From: a virus
DNA length: 46,188 bases
Strand: one strand, 5' to 3'
Virus record (IMG/VR): IMGVR_UViG_3300047472_000060
Span: 1-46,188 of that record
The notes beneath the pieces were generated by a model, which was not told where the DNA came from, searched no databases, and saw only the letters and a program-made list of their open reading frames with translations. Made by a program: the position numbers and the translations under genes. Shown here piece after piece: positions 31,868 to 39,030 of this stretch (the stretch's first letter is position 1; every line of letters starts with the position of its first letter).

Positions 31868-32163
31868 GTGAGACTTCCTCGATTGTAGTAGAAGCGAGCG
31901 AGTAACTCGTCGCGGGTTTCAGCAGGTTCTTGGGCGAGACGTGTGAGAACTTCGCGCCAGTCGTTGCCCCAGAGCTTGCGGGCCACGTGGTGGTCGAAGA
32001 TCAGCGTATCGACGCTGGGCTGTTCATCGGTCGCGGGACCGACTGAGAACATCAGGTGATGACCGATGCCGATGTTGTCGGCACCGTAGACTTCCTTGAT
32101 GATCGCCTTGAACAGATCAGCGCTGCGAGCGTTGCGCTCGTTCTCAGCGATCCAGATACTCAC
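31861..32163 (-). CDS. Tandem paralogue 2 of an unknown family
   Basis: 100 aa. Aligns over its length with the gene upstream (ENxRN..ADLxKAI, GHH, SxDTLIF, VA-KLWG..W). Shorter, having lost a ~10-residue insertion. No known domain, so a small family private to such phages is likely. Overlaps its neighbour by 4 nt (ATGA). Confidence 0.75.
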   Translation of the reverse strand: MSIWIAENERNARSADLFKAIIKEVYGADNIGIGHHLMFSVGPATDEQPSVDTLIFDHHVARKLWGNDWREVLTRLAQEPAETRDELLARFYYNRGSLTC

Positions 32164-32528
32164 GCCTCGGCCTCATGAGCACGACCGTAGTAGAAGTCGT
32201 GCAGAAGGGCGTCACGCTCAGCGATGGGCGTAACAGCGAGGATGGTGAGCACACTCTTCCACTTGTCGCCCCAGAGCTTCTGAGCGACATCGGTGTCGAA
32301 GATCAGCGTGTCAGCGCTGGGCACTTCCTCGACGAACGTGTAGGTGAACCCGTCAGCCCTCTTGTCCTCGACCTGATAGACGAGGTGGTGACCGCAGATG
32401 ACGTCGGTGACGCCATAGGCTTCGCGGATGATCGCCTTGTAGAGGTCGGCGTTATCCCCGTTGCGGTGGTTCTCATACGGGCCTTCGAGCTTGATACCGG
32501 ACGGCGTGTAGTCGGTCTGGGTGGTCAT
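32160..32528 (-). CDS. Tandem paralogue 1 of an unknown family
   Basis: 122 aa. Shares ENHRNGDNADLYKAIIREAY, GHHLVYQV, SADTLIFDTDVAQKLWG and a DxLLxDFYY end with the adjacent gene. An upstream GTGACTGGTTCAG element (minus-strand leader) is shared with the ADP-ribosyltransferase-like gene. Unknown function; a host-takeover protein is possible. Confidence 0.75.
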   Translation of the reverse strand: MTTQTDYTPSGIKLEGPYENHRNGDNADLYKAIIREAYGVTDVICGHHLVYQVEDKRADGFTYTFVEEVPSADTLIFDTDVAQKLWGDKWKSVLTILAVTPIAERDALLHDFYYGRAHEAEA

Positions 32529-32562
32529 GGAAGTATCTCCGTTTGGATTGAGGGTGACTGGT

Positions 32563-33021
32563 TCAGATGTGATGCGAGAAGAGGTCCATCAGGAGCCCAG
32601 CGAGCCTGTTGTCGTCGCTGAGGTCGCTGCCACCGAACGGTGCGTGCTTCTTGGCAGGCAGAACCTCGCCAATGCAGTCCACGGGGATACGTGGAGCGCG
32701 CCATGCTTCAGGCGCACCGAGGGGGCCTTCCTCGAACAACTCGTCTTCCTTGAAGGTGGCGAACACCTTCTCAGGGACATGCAGCACGATGATCACGGGC
32801 TCGCCGCCCATTTCCTCGACGGCAATGTTCGCGAAGTCTTCCGCCTGCTCTTTGGTGAGAGCTACGAAGACCTGAGGTCCGCGATGTTCTGAGTTCTTGC
32901 CGACGCTCATGTGGTGCTCGGTCGCCCATACGTCGCCACCTTTGGCGTGGCCGGGTTCGAGCCCCATCTTCTTGATGCAGTCGAGGTTGATGGATGAAGT
33001 GCCGTGATACAACGTGTGCAT
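32563..33021 (-). CDS. Probable ADP-ribosyltransferase-fold protein
   Basis: 152 aa. LYHGTSSINLDCIKKMGLEP (His6) resembles the first motif of PARP-like/KptA-like ART enzymes, followed by GGDVWATEHH (motif 2), VFVALTKEQAEDFA and a typical closing IPVDCIGEV with candidate catalytic Glu119. The order H - x - E and spacing fit. Phages such as T4 use ARTs to modify host RNA polymerase or translation factors. SD AGGAG 5-7 nt before ATG 33021. Target unknown; remote-homology search is needed to confirm. Confidence 0.65.
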   Translation of the reverse strand: MHTLYHGTSSINLDCIKKMGLEPGHAKGGDVWATEHHMSVGKNSEHRGPQVFVALTKEQAEDFANIAVEEMGGEPVIIVLHVPEKVFATFKEDELFEEGPLGAPEAWRAPRIPVDCIGEVLPAKKHAPFGGSDLSDDNRLAGLLMDLFSHHI

Positions 33022-33173
33022 TGGTCTCTCCTGTGACTGGTTCTGAATTGATTGAGGGGGTCTTTCTCCACCCGGGGCGCACGGGGTCCATCGCTCAGCG
33101 CTTGTGCAGCGCTAGAACGATCCCCTGCCTTCTCCACCCCTCACCGGGCCATGCTTCGTGGCCCTTGCGGGCG

Positions 33174-33311
33174 TTAGGTGCGCAGACTGTCTGCGATGTT
33201 GATGTGCCGCCGATAGTCGTCCCACTGCTTCTTGCGATACGCCTTCATGGCCATGGTCGCGTGCCAGTCAGCAGTGTTGTTGAGCGTGATCAGGTTGATG
33301 TAACCACTCAT
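33174..33311 (-). CDS. Unknown 45-aa protein
   Basis: MSGYINLITLNNTADWHATM then AMKAYRKKQWDDYRRHINIA: short helix-rich basic protein. ATGA overlap with the gene before. Downstream, 33022-33173 holds no gene but two hairpins (stem AGCGCT; stem GGGCCA/TGGCCC) before the ADP-ribosyltransferase-like gene. Confidence 0.65.
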   Translation of the reverse strand: MSGYINLITLNNTADWHATMAMKAYRKKQWDDYRRHINIADSLRT

Positions 33312-33469
33312 TCGGCGGTCCTCTTTCTGTGTTCTTCGTTGAGAGCCTGCGCCAAGGCGTAAGCTTCGTCCTCTTTGACTTCGTCGGTGACGAGGTGGGC
33401 CCTACAAGCAACAATGGCCCCACGAGGGGACCATTTGACGAAGTAAGGCTGTTCGTTGGTCACGTTCAT
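33308..33469 (-). CDS. Unknown 53-aa protein
   Basis: MNVTNEQPYFVKWSPRGAIV then CRAHLVTDEVKEDEAYALAQ: beta hairpin plus helix. ATG 33469 overlaps the previous stop (ATGA). The longer upstream frame is the opposite reading of other genes and was discarded. Confidence 0.65.
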   Translation of the reverse strand: MNVTNEQPYFVKWSPRGAIVACRAHLVTDEVKEDEAYALAQALNEEHRKRTAE

Positions 33470-33660
33470 TCGTGCTCCTCCGTCGTCAGCACAGTGATCA
33501 GGGAGTAGACGACCATGACCCCGCCAACGATGGCGTACAGACCATGTCCTTCCGCCATCACGGCCACGAAGTAAGCGCAGTGCGCCACTCCGTGCGAAGC
33601 GTGGAAGGCCGGAGTGTGCGAGACGTGGCACAGCCGGTCGTAGAGACGCTTTCTGATCAT
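33466..33660 (-). CDS. 64-aa membrane protein
   Basis: Basic His/Arg N-terminus (MIRKRLYDRLCHVSHTPAFH) then two hydrophobic parts (GVAHCAYFVAVM and LYAIVGGVMVVYSLITVLT). ATGA overlaps at both ends. Unknown. Confidence 0.65.
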   Translation of the reverse strand: MIRKRLYDRLCHVSHTPAFHASHGVAHCAYFVAVMAEGHGLYAIVGGVMVVYSLITVLTTEEHE

Positions 33661-33824
33661 GCGTATCGAAGCTCCTTGCTCTGTCGAATGCGCTGCTCCA
33701 GCGCCTCGGTGTCGATCCCACGGGCCTCCAGTGTTGCGCGGTCGGTGATGGAAGGCTCGACGCCGCGAAGCACGTCATTGCGGAAGTTGCGGGAGGCAGA
33801 GGAATGCTTGGTCTGGTATTCCAT
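33657..33824 (-). CDS. Unknown 55-aa charged protein
   Basis: MEYQTKHSSASRNFRNDVLR then a helix rich in Glu/Arg. GGAG lies 7 nt before the ATG, behind the phage leader element at 33864-33889. First gene of the unit behind promoter A. No family recognised. Confidence 0.65.
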   Translation of the reverse strand: MEYQTKHSSASRNFRNDVLRGVEPSITDRATLEARGIDTEALEQRIRQSKELRYA

Positions 33825-33863
33825 TGGAATTCTCCGGGGTGACTGGGCCTTGGCCGGGGCGGC

Positions 33864-33889
33864 GTCTTGGCTAAACGTCCCCCGGCTTG
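33864..33889 (-). repeat. 26-nt leader repeat, copy 1
   Basis: Identical to 36513-36538. On the minus strand it lies between putative promoter A and the first gene of the accessory unit. With the next bases it can form a CCCCC/GGGGG hairpin. Confidence 0.85.
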
Positions 33890-33933
33890 GGGGCTAAGTT
33901 GTTGTTTTATTGGAAGTTAGTGCTTCCCAGAAC

Positions 33934-33960
33934 CATTTTGACACTAGGAAGCTATTTGGT
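33934..33960 (-). promoter_or_regulatory. Putative phage RNA polymerase promoter A
   Basis: Minus-strand motif CCAAATAGCTTCC-N4-GTCAAAA, one of three matching 25-nt copies, placed immediately after the RNA polymerase stop and before the accessory operon. Position and repetition fit a phage-polymerase promoter; an operator is the alternative. Confidence 0.6.
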
Positions 33961-36494
33961 CACGCGAAGGCGTAGACTGCGCTCAGCACCTGCTCCAGCG
34001 GCAAATCCCCCGGAATAGGCTTCGGAGCCTTCTCAAGCTCTTTGGCCAGCTTGGCGCGTCCTGCCTCGGATAGCTGCGCGATGGCATTATCCAGAAGCTC
34101 CTGCAGGACGTCGGTATTTTGATAGATGCGCAGGAACTCTTCGCGGATCACCTCATTGAAGAGATCAGCATCCGCTGGAAGGCAACCGTAGCTATCATGC
34201 ACCGTCGCGAAGTCCACGACACCTCGATCAGCAGCCGCGTTCACAGAGGCCTGCAGATGCGCGCCGTCGAGGGCATGCACGAAGTTAGGGGCAACACCAT
34301 TGGTCACCTCACGCTTCGCGATGTTCGTGTCGAAGCCATCGGCAAGCGAGGTCTCGACGGTCACCCGAACACCCTTGCTGTAGCAAGAGAGCTTGATGAC
34401 CTTCACGTTGGACGTATGGTAGCGGTTGATCCAAGGGAGACCCATGGGCGTCTTCCACGTCAACGCAGCGCCTTCGTGAGCGAGTTGCTGTGCAAGCTTC
34501 TGCATGAAGGCCATGGCCTCGGCAGGCTTACCCACGACGCTCTTAATGGCCGCCATCGTGCGCTTGGCGAGATACGACGCGGCCAACTGCTGCTCGGCAA
34601 AGGTGGTGCCGAACGGATAGTTGCCCTTGAGGCTCTCAGCGTCGATGGTGTCTTCCACGTGCTGTTCCTTCATCCCGTTCTCTTTCGAGCTATAGGCGAA
34701 GGTCATCACGTTACGCTTCACGAGCTTGCGGTTGACGCCATACTCAATGGCGAGTTGCGCGAGGTCACCCAGCGTAGCATTAGCCTTGCGGGGAGCGTCA
34801 GCGGGGCCCTGCGCGTAGAACAGGGTGTTGCTGTACTTGTCGGCCTCGATGCTCTTGAGCGCAGCGTCAGCAACCAACTGATAGATGTCCTCAGGCGAGG
34901 CGTTGTCAGTCAGGTTGACGTAGCGCCCCTCAGGCGCACGGGTCATGGCGCACAGATGCTGCAGGCCATTGCAGCTACCATCGAACGCTACCGGGAGGTG
35001 GCAGACATACGACGGGTTGCCCCATGCGTTCACAAGCTCACGGGCTGCAGCAAGGAAGGCGAACGGCTTGTCAGCCTTCGTCCAGTCGGTGTTGTGGAGC
35101 GGACGCGCAACGAAGTCACGCAACAGGTCAATGTTGTCGTCGCACCACTTCACGCGCACAGGCATCGGCTGCTTGTCGAGCTTCTGCTCACCGCTCCAGG
35201 TATTGGCTACCTGCAGTTTGAGGTGATAGATGCCCCGCTCGCCAACCGGCTTGCCATTGGCAAACAGGAACATGCCGCGCACGTAGTCCTCGCGCTGGAA
35301 GTTGAATTGCGTGAGGTAGTAAACGCGACCGCGCCAGTCGAGGTTCATCGGGGTAAAGAAGCGGTCAGCAAGCTGCATGCGACGGGCCACGCTCAGGTCG
35401 ATGTTGAACTTGAGACGTGCAGCCTTGTCGATGCGGTTACGCTTCTTCTCGGTCTTGATCTGAGCAGCGCGACGTCCCTGCTCTGCCTTGGTCATTGCAG
35501 CCCACACGTCATCAGGCGAACGCGGGGTGACCTTCTTCGGCTGCTGCGGAGGCACACCCTTCACCTCGATCCCAAGGTGATCGCATTCCTGCAGGACACC
35601 GAGGAGCCAACCATTGAGCTTGTAGGGCACGCTCTGCAGGTTGTTGACCGCACGCATGACGCCATCCATCTGGCCTGTGCGGATGGCGTGCTTGATGGCA
35701 GCGACGGTCTCTTTGTGAAGCGTGCGGACCAAGGGGACCGCAAGAGACCCAAAGCGCCTGTCTTCTGCAATCTTCGAATAGAAGCCCGTCCAGTCGTCAG
35801 GCTTCACAGTGCGCGGCTGATACACTGGCGACTTCAGCACGGCATCGTTGACGACGTCGTCCATCATGGTCGCGGCTTCGTCAGTGACGGTCCAAGACTT
35901 CTCGCTGTCGTTCGGTATCTCGCGAAGCTCGAACACGTCAGGCAGTGTCTGCAGCAGGATGTTCACGCCCCACTGGCCAGCGTGCAGGCGCATAGGCCGC
36001 GTCCATTCCTCCATAGTGAACCCAAGGCGGCTGGAGGCGTCCTTGATCACCTTGGCCTGCCTGAGCTTCACGTTGGCGAAACGCTCACCAGCGGCCTTCG
36101 TAATGGCCCCTGCGGCCTTCTTGTCGGTCACCAGCAGCTTGGCCATGTAGGCCTCGGTCCACAGCGAGCCACCAATGGCCAGTGCGGCGTCACGGTGGGT
36201 GTGTTCGAGGGCCACGCTGTTGAGCGCAGGCATCAGGCACGCCAAGGCGATCACCTCGGGCTGCAGTCCCCTAAGGACCCTCTGGAGCCGGAACTCCATG
36301 CTATCGGAGCGGAGCTTGTGGCTGTTGTTCAATGCATCAACGACACCCGCCGTCACGGCCTTAAGGCTGCGCTCGGTGAGCTTGCGTGCACCTAGGGTGC
36401 TGCTGAACCCTTCGTTGGTCCTAGCTCTTGTGTCTTGGGTGGTGATCTTTTTAACGGCTAGATCGAATTCCAGAGTAGACGGAATGGCGTTCAT
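33960..36494 (-). CDS. Phage RNA polymerase (T7-type, single subunit)
   Basis: 844 aa (T7 enzyme 883). Palm motif A is PVAFDGSCNGLQH (Asp505), motif B is KRNVMTFAYSSKENG (Lys593, Tyr601), and motif C is ATVHDSYG (His766, Asp767). The NLDWRGRVYYLTQFNFQ segment is the T/DxxGR motif, and the C-terminus ends YAFA, like the FAFA foot of T7 RNAP that contacts the +1 base. It would transcribe middle and late genes from its own promoters. It lies after a terminator, putative promoter B and a leader, so its expression may be autogenous. The start ATG 36494 has AAGGAAC upstream. Confidence 0.97.
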   Translation of the reverse strand: MNAIPSTLEFDLAVKKITTQDTRARTNEGFSSTLGARKLTERSLKAVTAGVVDALNNSHKLRSDSMEFRLQRVLRGLQPEVIALACLMPALNSVALEHTHRDAALAIGGSLWTEAYMAKLLVTDKKAAGAITKAAGERFANVKLRQAKVIKDASSRLGFTMEEWTRPMRLHAGQWGVNILLQTLPDVFELREIPNDSEKSWTVTDEAATMMDDVVNDAVLKSPVYQPRTVKPDDWTGFYSKIAEDRRFGSLAVPLVRTLHKETVAAIKHAIRTGQMDGVMRAVNNLQSVPYKLNGWLLGVLQECDHLGIEVKGVPPQQPKKVTPRSPDDVWAAMTKAEQGRRAAQIKTEKKRNRIDKAARLKFNIDLSVARRMQLADRFFTPMNLDWRGRVYYLTQFNFQREDYVRGMFLFANGKPVGERGIYHLKLQVANTWSGEQKLDKQPMPVRVKWCDDNIDLLRDFVARPLHNTDWTKADKPFAFLAAARELVNAWGNPSYVCHLPVAFDGSCNGLQHLCAMTRAPEGRYVNLTDNASPEDIYQLVADAALKSIEADKYSNTLFYAQGPADAPRKANATLGDLAQLAIEYGVNRKLVKRNVMTFAYSSKENGMKEQHVEDTIDAESLKGNYPFGTTFAEQQLAASYLAKRTMAAIKSVVGKPAEAMAFMQKLAQQLAHEGAALTWKTPMGLPWINRYHTSNVKVIKLSCYSKGVRVTVETSLADGFDTNIAKREVTNGVAPNFVHALDGAHLQASVNAAADRGVVDFATVHDSYGCLPADADLFNEVIREEFLRIYQNTDVLQELLDNAIAQLSEAGRAKLAKELEKAPKPIPGDLPLEQVLSAVYAFA

Positions 36495-36512
36495 CGGGGA
36501 ACAGTTCCTTTT

Positions 36513-36538
36513 GTCTTGGCTAAACGTCCCCCGGCTTG
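36513..36538 (-). repeat. 26-nt leader repeat, copy 2
   Basis: Identical to 33864-33889, here in the leader of the RNA polymerase gene about 20 nt upstream of its start codon. Conservation only at these two leaders suggests a role in mRNA processing, stability or translation. Confidence 0.85.
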
Positions 36539-36577
36539 ACCGCTAACCCGTTGACAGGAAAGCATAAGTGCACCGTG

Positions 36578-36609
36578 GGAAGTCTTTTGACACGTGGAAG
36601 GTATTAGGG
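36578..36609 (-). promoter_or_regulatory. Putative phage RNA polymerase promoter B
   Basis: Minus-strand motif CCTAATACCTTCC-N4-GTCAAAA-GACTTCCC in front of the RNA polymerase gene and directly downstream of the terminator at 36612-36639. It aligns without gaps to copies at 33934 and 41238. Confidence 0.65.
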
Positions 36610-36611
36610 CC

Positions 36612-36639
36612 GCAAAAGGGCCCGCCGTAGCGAGCCCGG
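36612..36639 (-). terminator. Rho-independent terminator between integrase and RNA polymerase
   Basis: Minus-strand 8-bp stem (36637-36630 with 36625-36618, one G-U pair) with a UACG tetraloop closed by C-G, followed by TTTTGC. It would stop transcription arriving from the integrase region before promoter B. Confidence 0.85.
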
Positions 36640-36691
36640 TAATGCTGTGTAGTTACTGGAATTAGATTTACAAGGGGAAGTCTTTTGACAG

Positions 36692-36734
36692 CGGTTTTGC
36701 AGACCGGCGCGTAACCACTCCGCCACGTGGCCCC
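36692..36734 (-). other. attP: attP-like site: 5' half of a tRNA-Cys
   Basis: Read on the minus strand, the 43 nt give a tRNA acceptor 5' strand (GGGGCC), a D arm (GGCGGAGTGGTTACGCGCC) and an anticodon arm with CTGCAAA (anticodon GCA, Cys). It diverges from a tRNA in the last base of the anticodon stem; there is no T arm or acceptor 3' strand. Located 17 bp after the integrase stop, in the usual attP position. Confidence 0.75.
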
Positions 36735-36751
36735 ATTGCCAAGAGCCTGTA

Positions 36752-37876
36752 CTATAAGGCTTTCTTGAAAGCAACCACTTCGCTGCTGTCGGGAATTTTG
36801 CTCTCGCCCCCAAGCGTTGGGGTGAGAAATTCGACGGCTTGGACGAGGTCTTCGCTCTCCACGTGGACATACTTCTCGGTCGTCTTGTAGCTGCTATGTC
36901 CCATGAATGATTGGATTTTTGCCGTCGCCATGCCCTGCTTGGTCAGGTAGGTCGCAGCCGCGTGACGTGCTCCATAAAGCGTGAGGTTCGGCGGCAACCC
37001 AAGCAAATCCCTTGCGACGTCGAACCTAGTGCGCGAGCGGCTGTAGTTTGGACGCCATTCGTTCCCGATAAGTGCTCGCACCTCTCGCGCCAGCGCAGGC
37101 GTAATAGGGATGTCTCTGGGATGATTTGTCTTGGTCCGATCTAGCTTGATCCAACCCACCTCGGAACCATTTCCCGCCTTGCTGATGGTGATCATGTGAG
37201 GCTCCAGCCCCGCGAATTCCGACCACCGCATGCCGCTGGCGCACAGGGTCCGCACGATCAGCGCTTCCTCGGGCCAGCCCTGCTCCAGGTAATAGCGAAC
37301 GAGCAGCGCTTGCTGGTCTTGGGTCATAAAGTAGATGCGGGTCTCGATGGTCTCTTGCCACGGCACCTCGGGCACCCGGAAGTCCCCATAGACCTTCGGG
37401 CGCGACGCGGCCCACGTCAGGACGGCGCTGGCCATGGTCAGGTAGCCGTTGATGGTGCGCCCCCGCAGCTTGCCCGTATCGTTGCGACGGTTGACCACCT
37501 TGCGCTTGCGCAGGGCCGCCACAAGCCCGTCGAGGTCCTCAGTGCTGACGTGCGCGACCGGCACATGCCCGATGTGCTCAATCACCCAATCGAGCCTGCG
37601 CTGTCCGCTGACGTCGCGGCCCTGCAGCCAGACGTCATGCTTCTGTCGCATGTCCTCGGCCGCCTCTTTGAACGAAGGGCCCTTGGCTTCCTCGGCCGAC
37701 TGTTGGGGCCATAGGCCTGTCGCGCGCGCGTAGGTCTCTGCGGCCTCGGCCTCGGCCTTGCTGTCGAATGCACGACGCATGCGCTTCTCAGGTTGGCCCT
37801 TAACACGCCACCAGAAGTCTACGGCCCAGCGGCCCGTATGCTTTCCAGTGCGGCTGTCACGTTCGGCGAACGCCAT
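36752..37876 (-). CDS. int: Tyrosine-type integrase
   Basis: 374 aa. N-terminal arm-type DNA-binding part (GRWAVDFWWRVKGQPEKRMR), a core-binding SAM-like domain (~residues 68-165), and a catalytic domain with GMRWSEFAGL (Arg), DRTKTNHP (Lys), LYGARHAAATYL (first His replaced by Tyr; Arg-His kept), GHSSYKTTEKY (His and nucleophile Tyr). The Tyr-x-x-Arg variant occurs in active relatives. It would catalyse attP x attB recombination at the neighbouring tRNA-Cys-like site, so the phage is probably temperate. Confidence 0.93.
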   Translation of the reverse strand: MAFAERDSRTGKHTGRWAVDFWWRVKGQPEKRMRRAFDSKAEAEAAETYARATGLWPQQSAEEAKGPSFKEAAEDMRQKHDVWLQGRDVSGQRRLDWVIEHIGHVPVAHVSTEDLDGLVAALRKRKVVNRRNDTGKLRGRTINGYLTMASAVLTWAASRPKVYGDFRVPEVPWQETIETRIYFMTQDQQALLVRYYLEQGWPEEALIVRTLCASGMRWSEFAGLEPHMITISKAGNGSEVGWIKLDRTKTNHPRDIPITPALAREVRALIGNEWRPNYSRSRTRFDVARDLLGLPPNLTLYGARHAAATYLTKQGMATAKIQSFMGHSSYKTTEKYVHVESEDLVQAVEFLTPTLGGESKIPDSSEVVAFKKAL

Positions 37877-38048
37877 AGTCCATCCCCTGCTCTTGCATCA
37901 TGGTGTTCAACTCGGCGCGCACCATGCGGTCGAGCCACGGGTCGGTCTCACCTCCGTAGAGGGACATCAGCACCACACGCTTAAGGAAGGTGCGGTCGGT
38001 CCCGTAGAAACGCTTTGAAAGCTCGTCCCATACGTTCGGCTTCTTCAC
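37857..38048 (-). CDS. Unknown 63-aa protein upstream of integrase
   Basis: GTG 38048 with an ideal AGGAGG SD 6 nt upstream; product begins KKPNVWDELSKRFYGTDRTF and is charged. It overlaps the integrase start by 20 nt, so translation is coupled. It could be an excisionase-like partner, judged only by position and size. Confidence 0.65.
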   Translation of the reverse strand: MKKPNVWDELSKRFYGTDRTFLKRVVLMSLYGGETDPWLDRMVRAELNTMMQEQGMDYGVRRT

Positions 38049-38049
38049 G

Positions 38050-38229
38050 TCAGCCTCCTAGGTTCGGCATATGCTCGATGCCGTAGATGACTATGAACGC
38101 CAGTGTCACCAACAAGGCGTATTCCCAACGACGCCTAGGCTGCTCGCGGTGATCCTTATAAATGGCAACCATCAGGCCTCCCAATGAGAACCCACCAATC
38201 ACCAGCAAAAACAGATTGATGTCGCGCAT
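38050..38229 (-). CDS. 59-aa membrane protein
   Basis: MRDINLFLLVIGGFSLGGLM forms one helix, then a basic loop (KDHREQPRRRWE) and a second helix (YALLVTLAFIVIYGI). Ends just before the 63-aa gene. Two-helix hairpin with a positive loop, so both ends are probably periplasmic. Confidence 0.7.
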   Translation of the reverse strand: MRDINLFLLVIGGFSLGGLMVAIYKDHREQPRRRWEYALLVTLAFIVIYGIEHMPNLGG

Positions 38230-38236
38230 GGTCTGA

Positions 38237-38620
38237 TCACCCCTTGCAATAAGAGCGCAGCACAGTGACCCACTGGCGAACCAGCGTGCGGCCTTTGGGG
38301 GTTACCTTGACGTTATGCTTGCGCAGGTCGAACGGGTCGCGTTCGTTGGTGACCAGCGCAAGGCCTTCTGCCTTGTGTCGATTGAGTGAGCCGATATCCA
38401 GAATGTTGCGTGTCATGACGCTGGGCGCGATGTCGCCAATACCAGCGTATTCATTGACGCCTAGACCTTCCTCCTCAGCGATGAGCAGGAATGTGCGTAG
38501 GTAGCTCAGAGGCACGTCACGACGCATTGTGTAAAAAGGCTCTAAGGCAAGTCTGAGCGCGCGAGCAGCGGCGCGTTCTTCGTCGGAAAGCATTGGTTTA
38601 AAAGACTGATGCGCAGGCAT
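38237..38620 (-). CDS. MarR-like transcriptional regulator
   Basis: 127 aa. RDVPLSYLRTFLLIAEEEGL, GIGDIAPSVMTRNILDIGSL (recognition helix) and DPFDLRKHNVKVTPKGRTLV (wing) make a MarR-type winged helix. MarR proteins in phages often regulate early or lysogeny genes. Next to integrase and the attP-like site, it is the best candidate here for a repressor or lysogeny switch component; no CI- or Cro-like gene was seen. Confidence 0.8.
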   Translation of the reverse strand: MPAHQSFKPMLSDEERAAARALRLALEPFYTMRRDVPLSYLRTFLLIAEEEGLGVNEYAGIGDIAPSVMTRNILDIGSLNRHKAEGLALVTNERDPFDLRKHNVKVTPKGRTLVRQWVTVLRSYCKG

Positions 38621-38644
38621 TGGTACTCTCTTTCAGGGTTTAGG

Positions 38645-38669
38645 CCCGGGGAGTTATATGCTCCCCGGG
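38645..38669. other. Perfect 9-bp hairpin
   Basis: CCCGGGGAG / CTCCCCGGG with loop TTATATG, in the gap between two leftward genes and without a T run. Could be an mRNA processing or stability hairpin, or a weak terminator. Confidence 0.8.
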
Positions 38670-38679
38670 AACTAGATTG

Positions 38680-38982
38680 TCAAATGAGCAGCTTCAGGCA
38701 GGCACTCAAATCTTCAGACATAAACGGCAACATGATCAGAACGCCGTGCCACATGAACAGCGCTGGTATCTTCTCCGTCACCTCCAGGTCAAGCTCACCC
38801 GTGGATTCTACGGTCTCGGTGACGACCGCTACAACGCCTTCGGGAACTTGTCCCCAAGGGGTTTCGTAAGGTTTGTGAAAGGTGAAGCGTGTACCGATGG
38901 TGATGGTCGGCGCAGCTATGTCGCTGTCGATAATGGTGGAGACAAGGTTGCCCGATTGATCAATGGTGATGACTGGTCGCAT
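38680..38982 (-). CDS. Unknown 100-aa protein
   Basis: Starts MRPVITIDQSGNLVSTIIDS, SD TTAGGGA close to ATG 38982 (decides this start over longer frames). Beta-rich first part, acidic end (VVTETVESTGELDLEV) and a hydrophobic C-terminus. No family recognised. Confidence 0.65.
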   Translation of the reverse strand: MRPVITIDQSGNLVSTIIDSDIAAPTITIGTRFTFHKPYETPWGQVPEGVVAVVTETVESTGELDLEVTEKIPALFMWHGVLIMLPFMSEDLSACLKLLI

Positions 38983-39011
38983 ATTCCCTAAGAGCCTTCC
39001 CCGGGGCCTGA

Positions 39012-39030
39012 ACATGGCACCGTGCCATGT
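39012..39030. other. 8-bp hairpin in untranslated region
   Basis: ACATGGCA / TGCCATGT with a 3-nt loop, 30 nt upstream of the 100-aa gene on the minus strand. The 38983-39156 gap holds no gene. Confidence 0.7.

Noticed and set aside
34119-36395. 758-aa plus-strand open frame
   Set aside because: It is the antisense shadow of the RNA polymerase gene; all conserved polymerase motifs are on the minus strand.
33934-36609. Sigma-70 promoters from TTGACA boxes on the plus strand
   Set aside because: TTGACA in these motifs has no -10 box at 16-18 nt and points against the genes; the repeated minus-strand motif fits better.
36661-36734. Complete tRNA gene
   Set aside because: No T arm and no acceptor 3' strand; only the 5' half is present.
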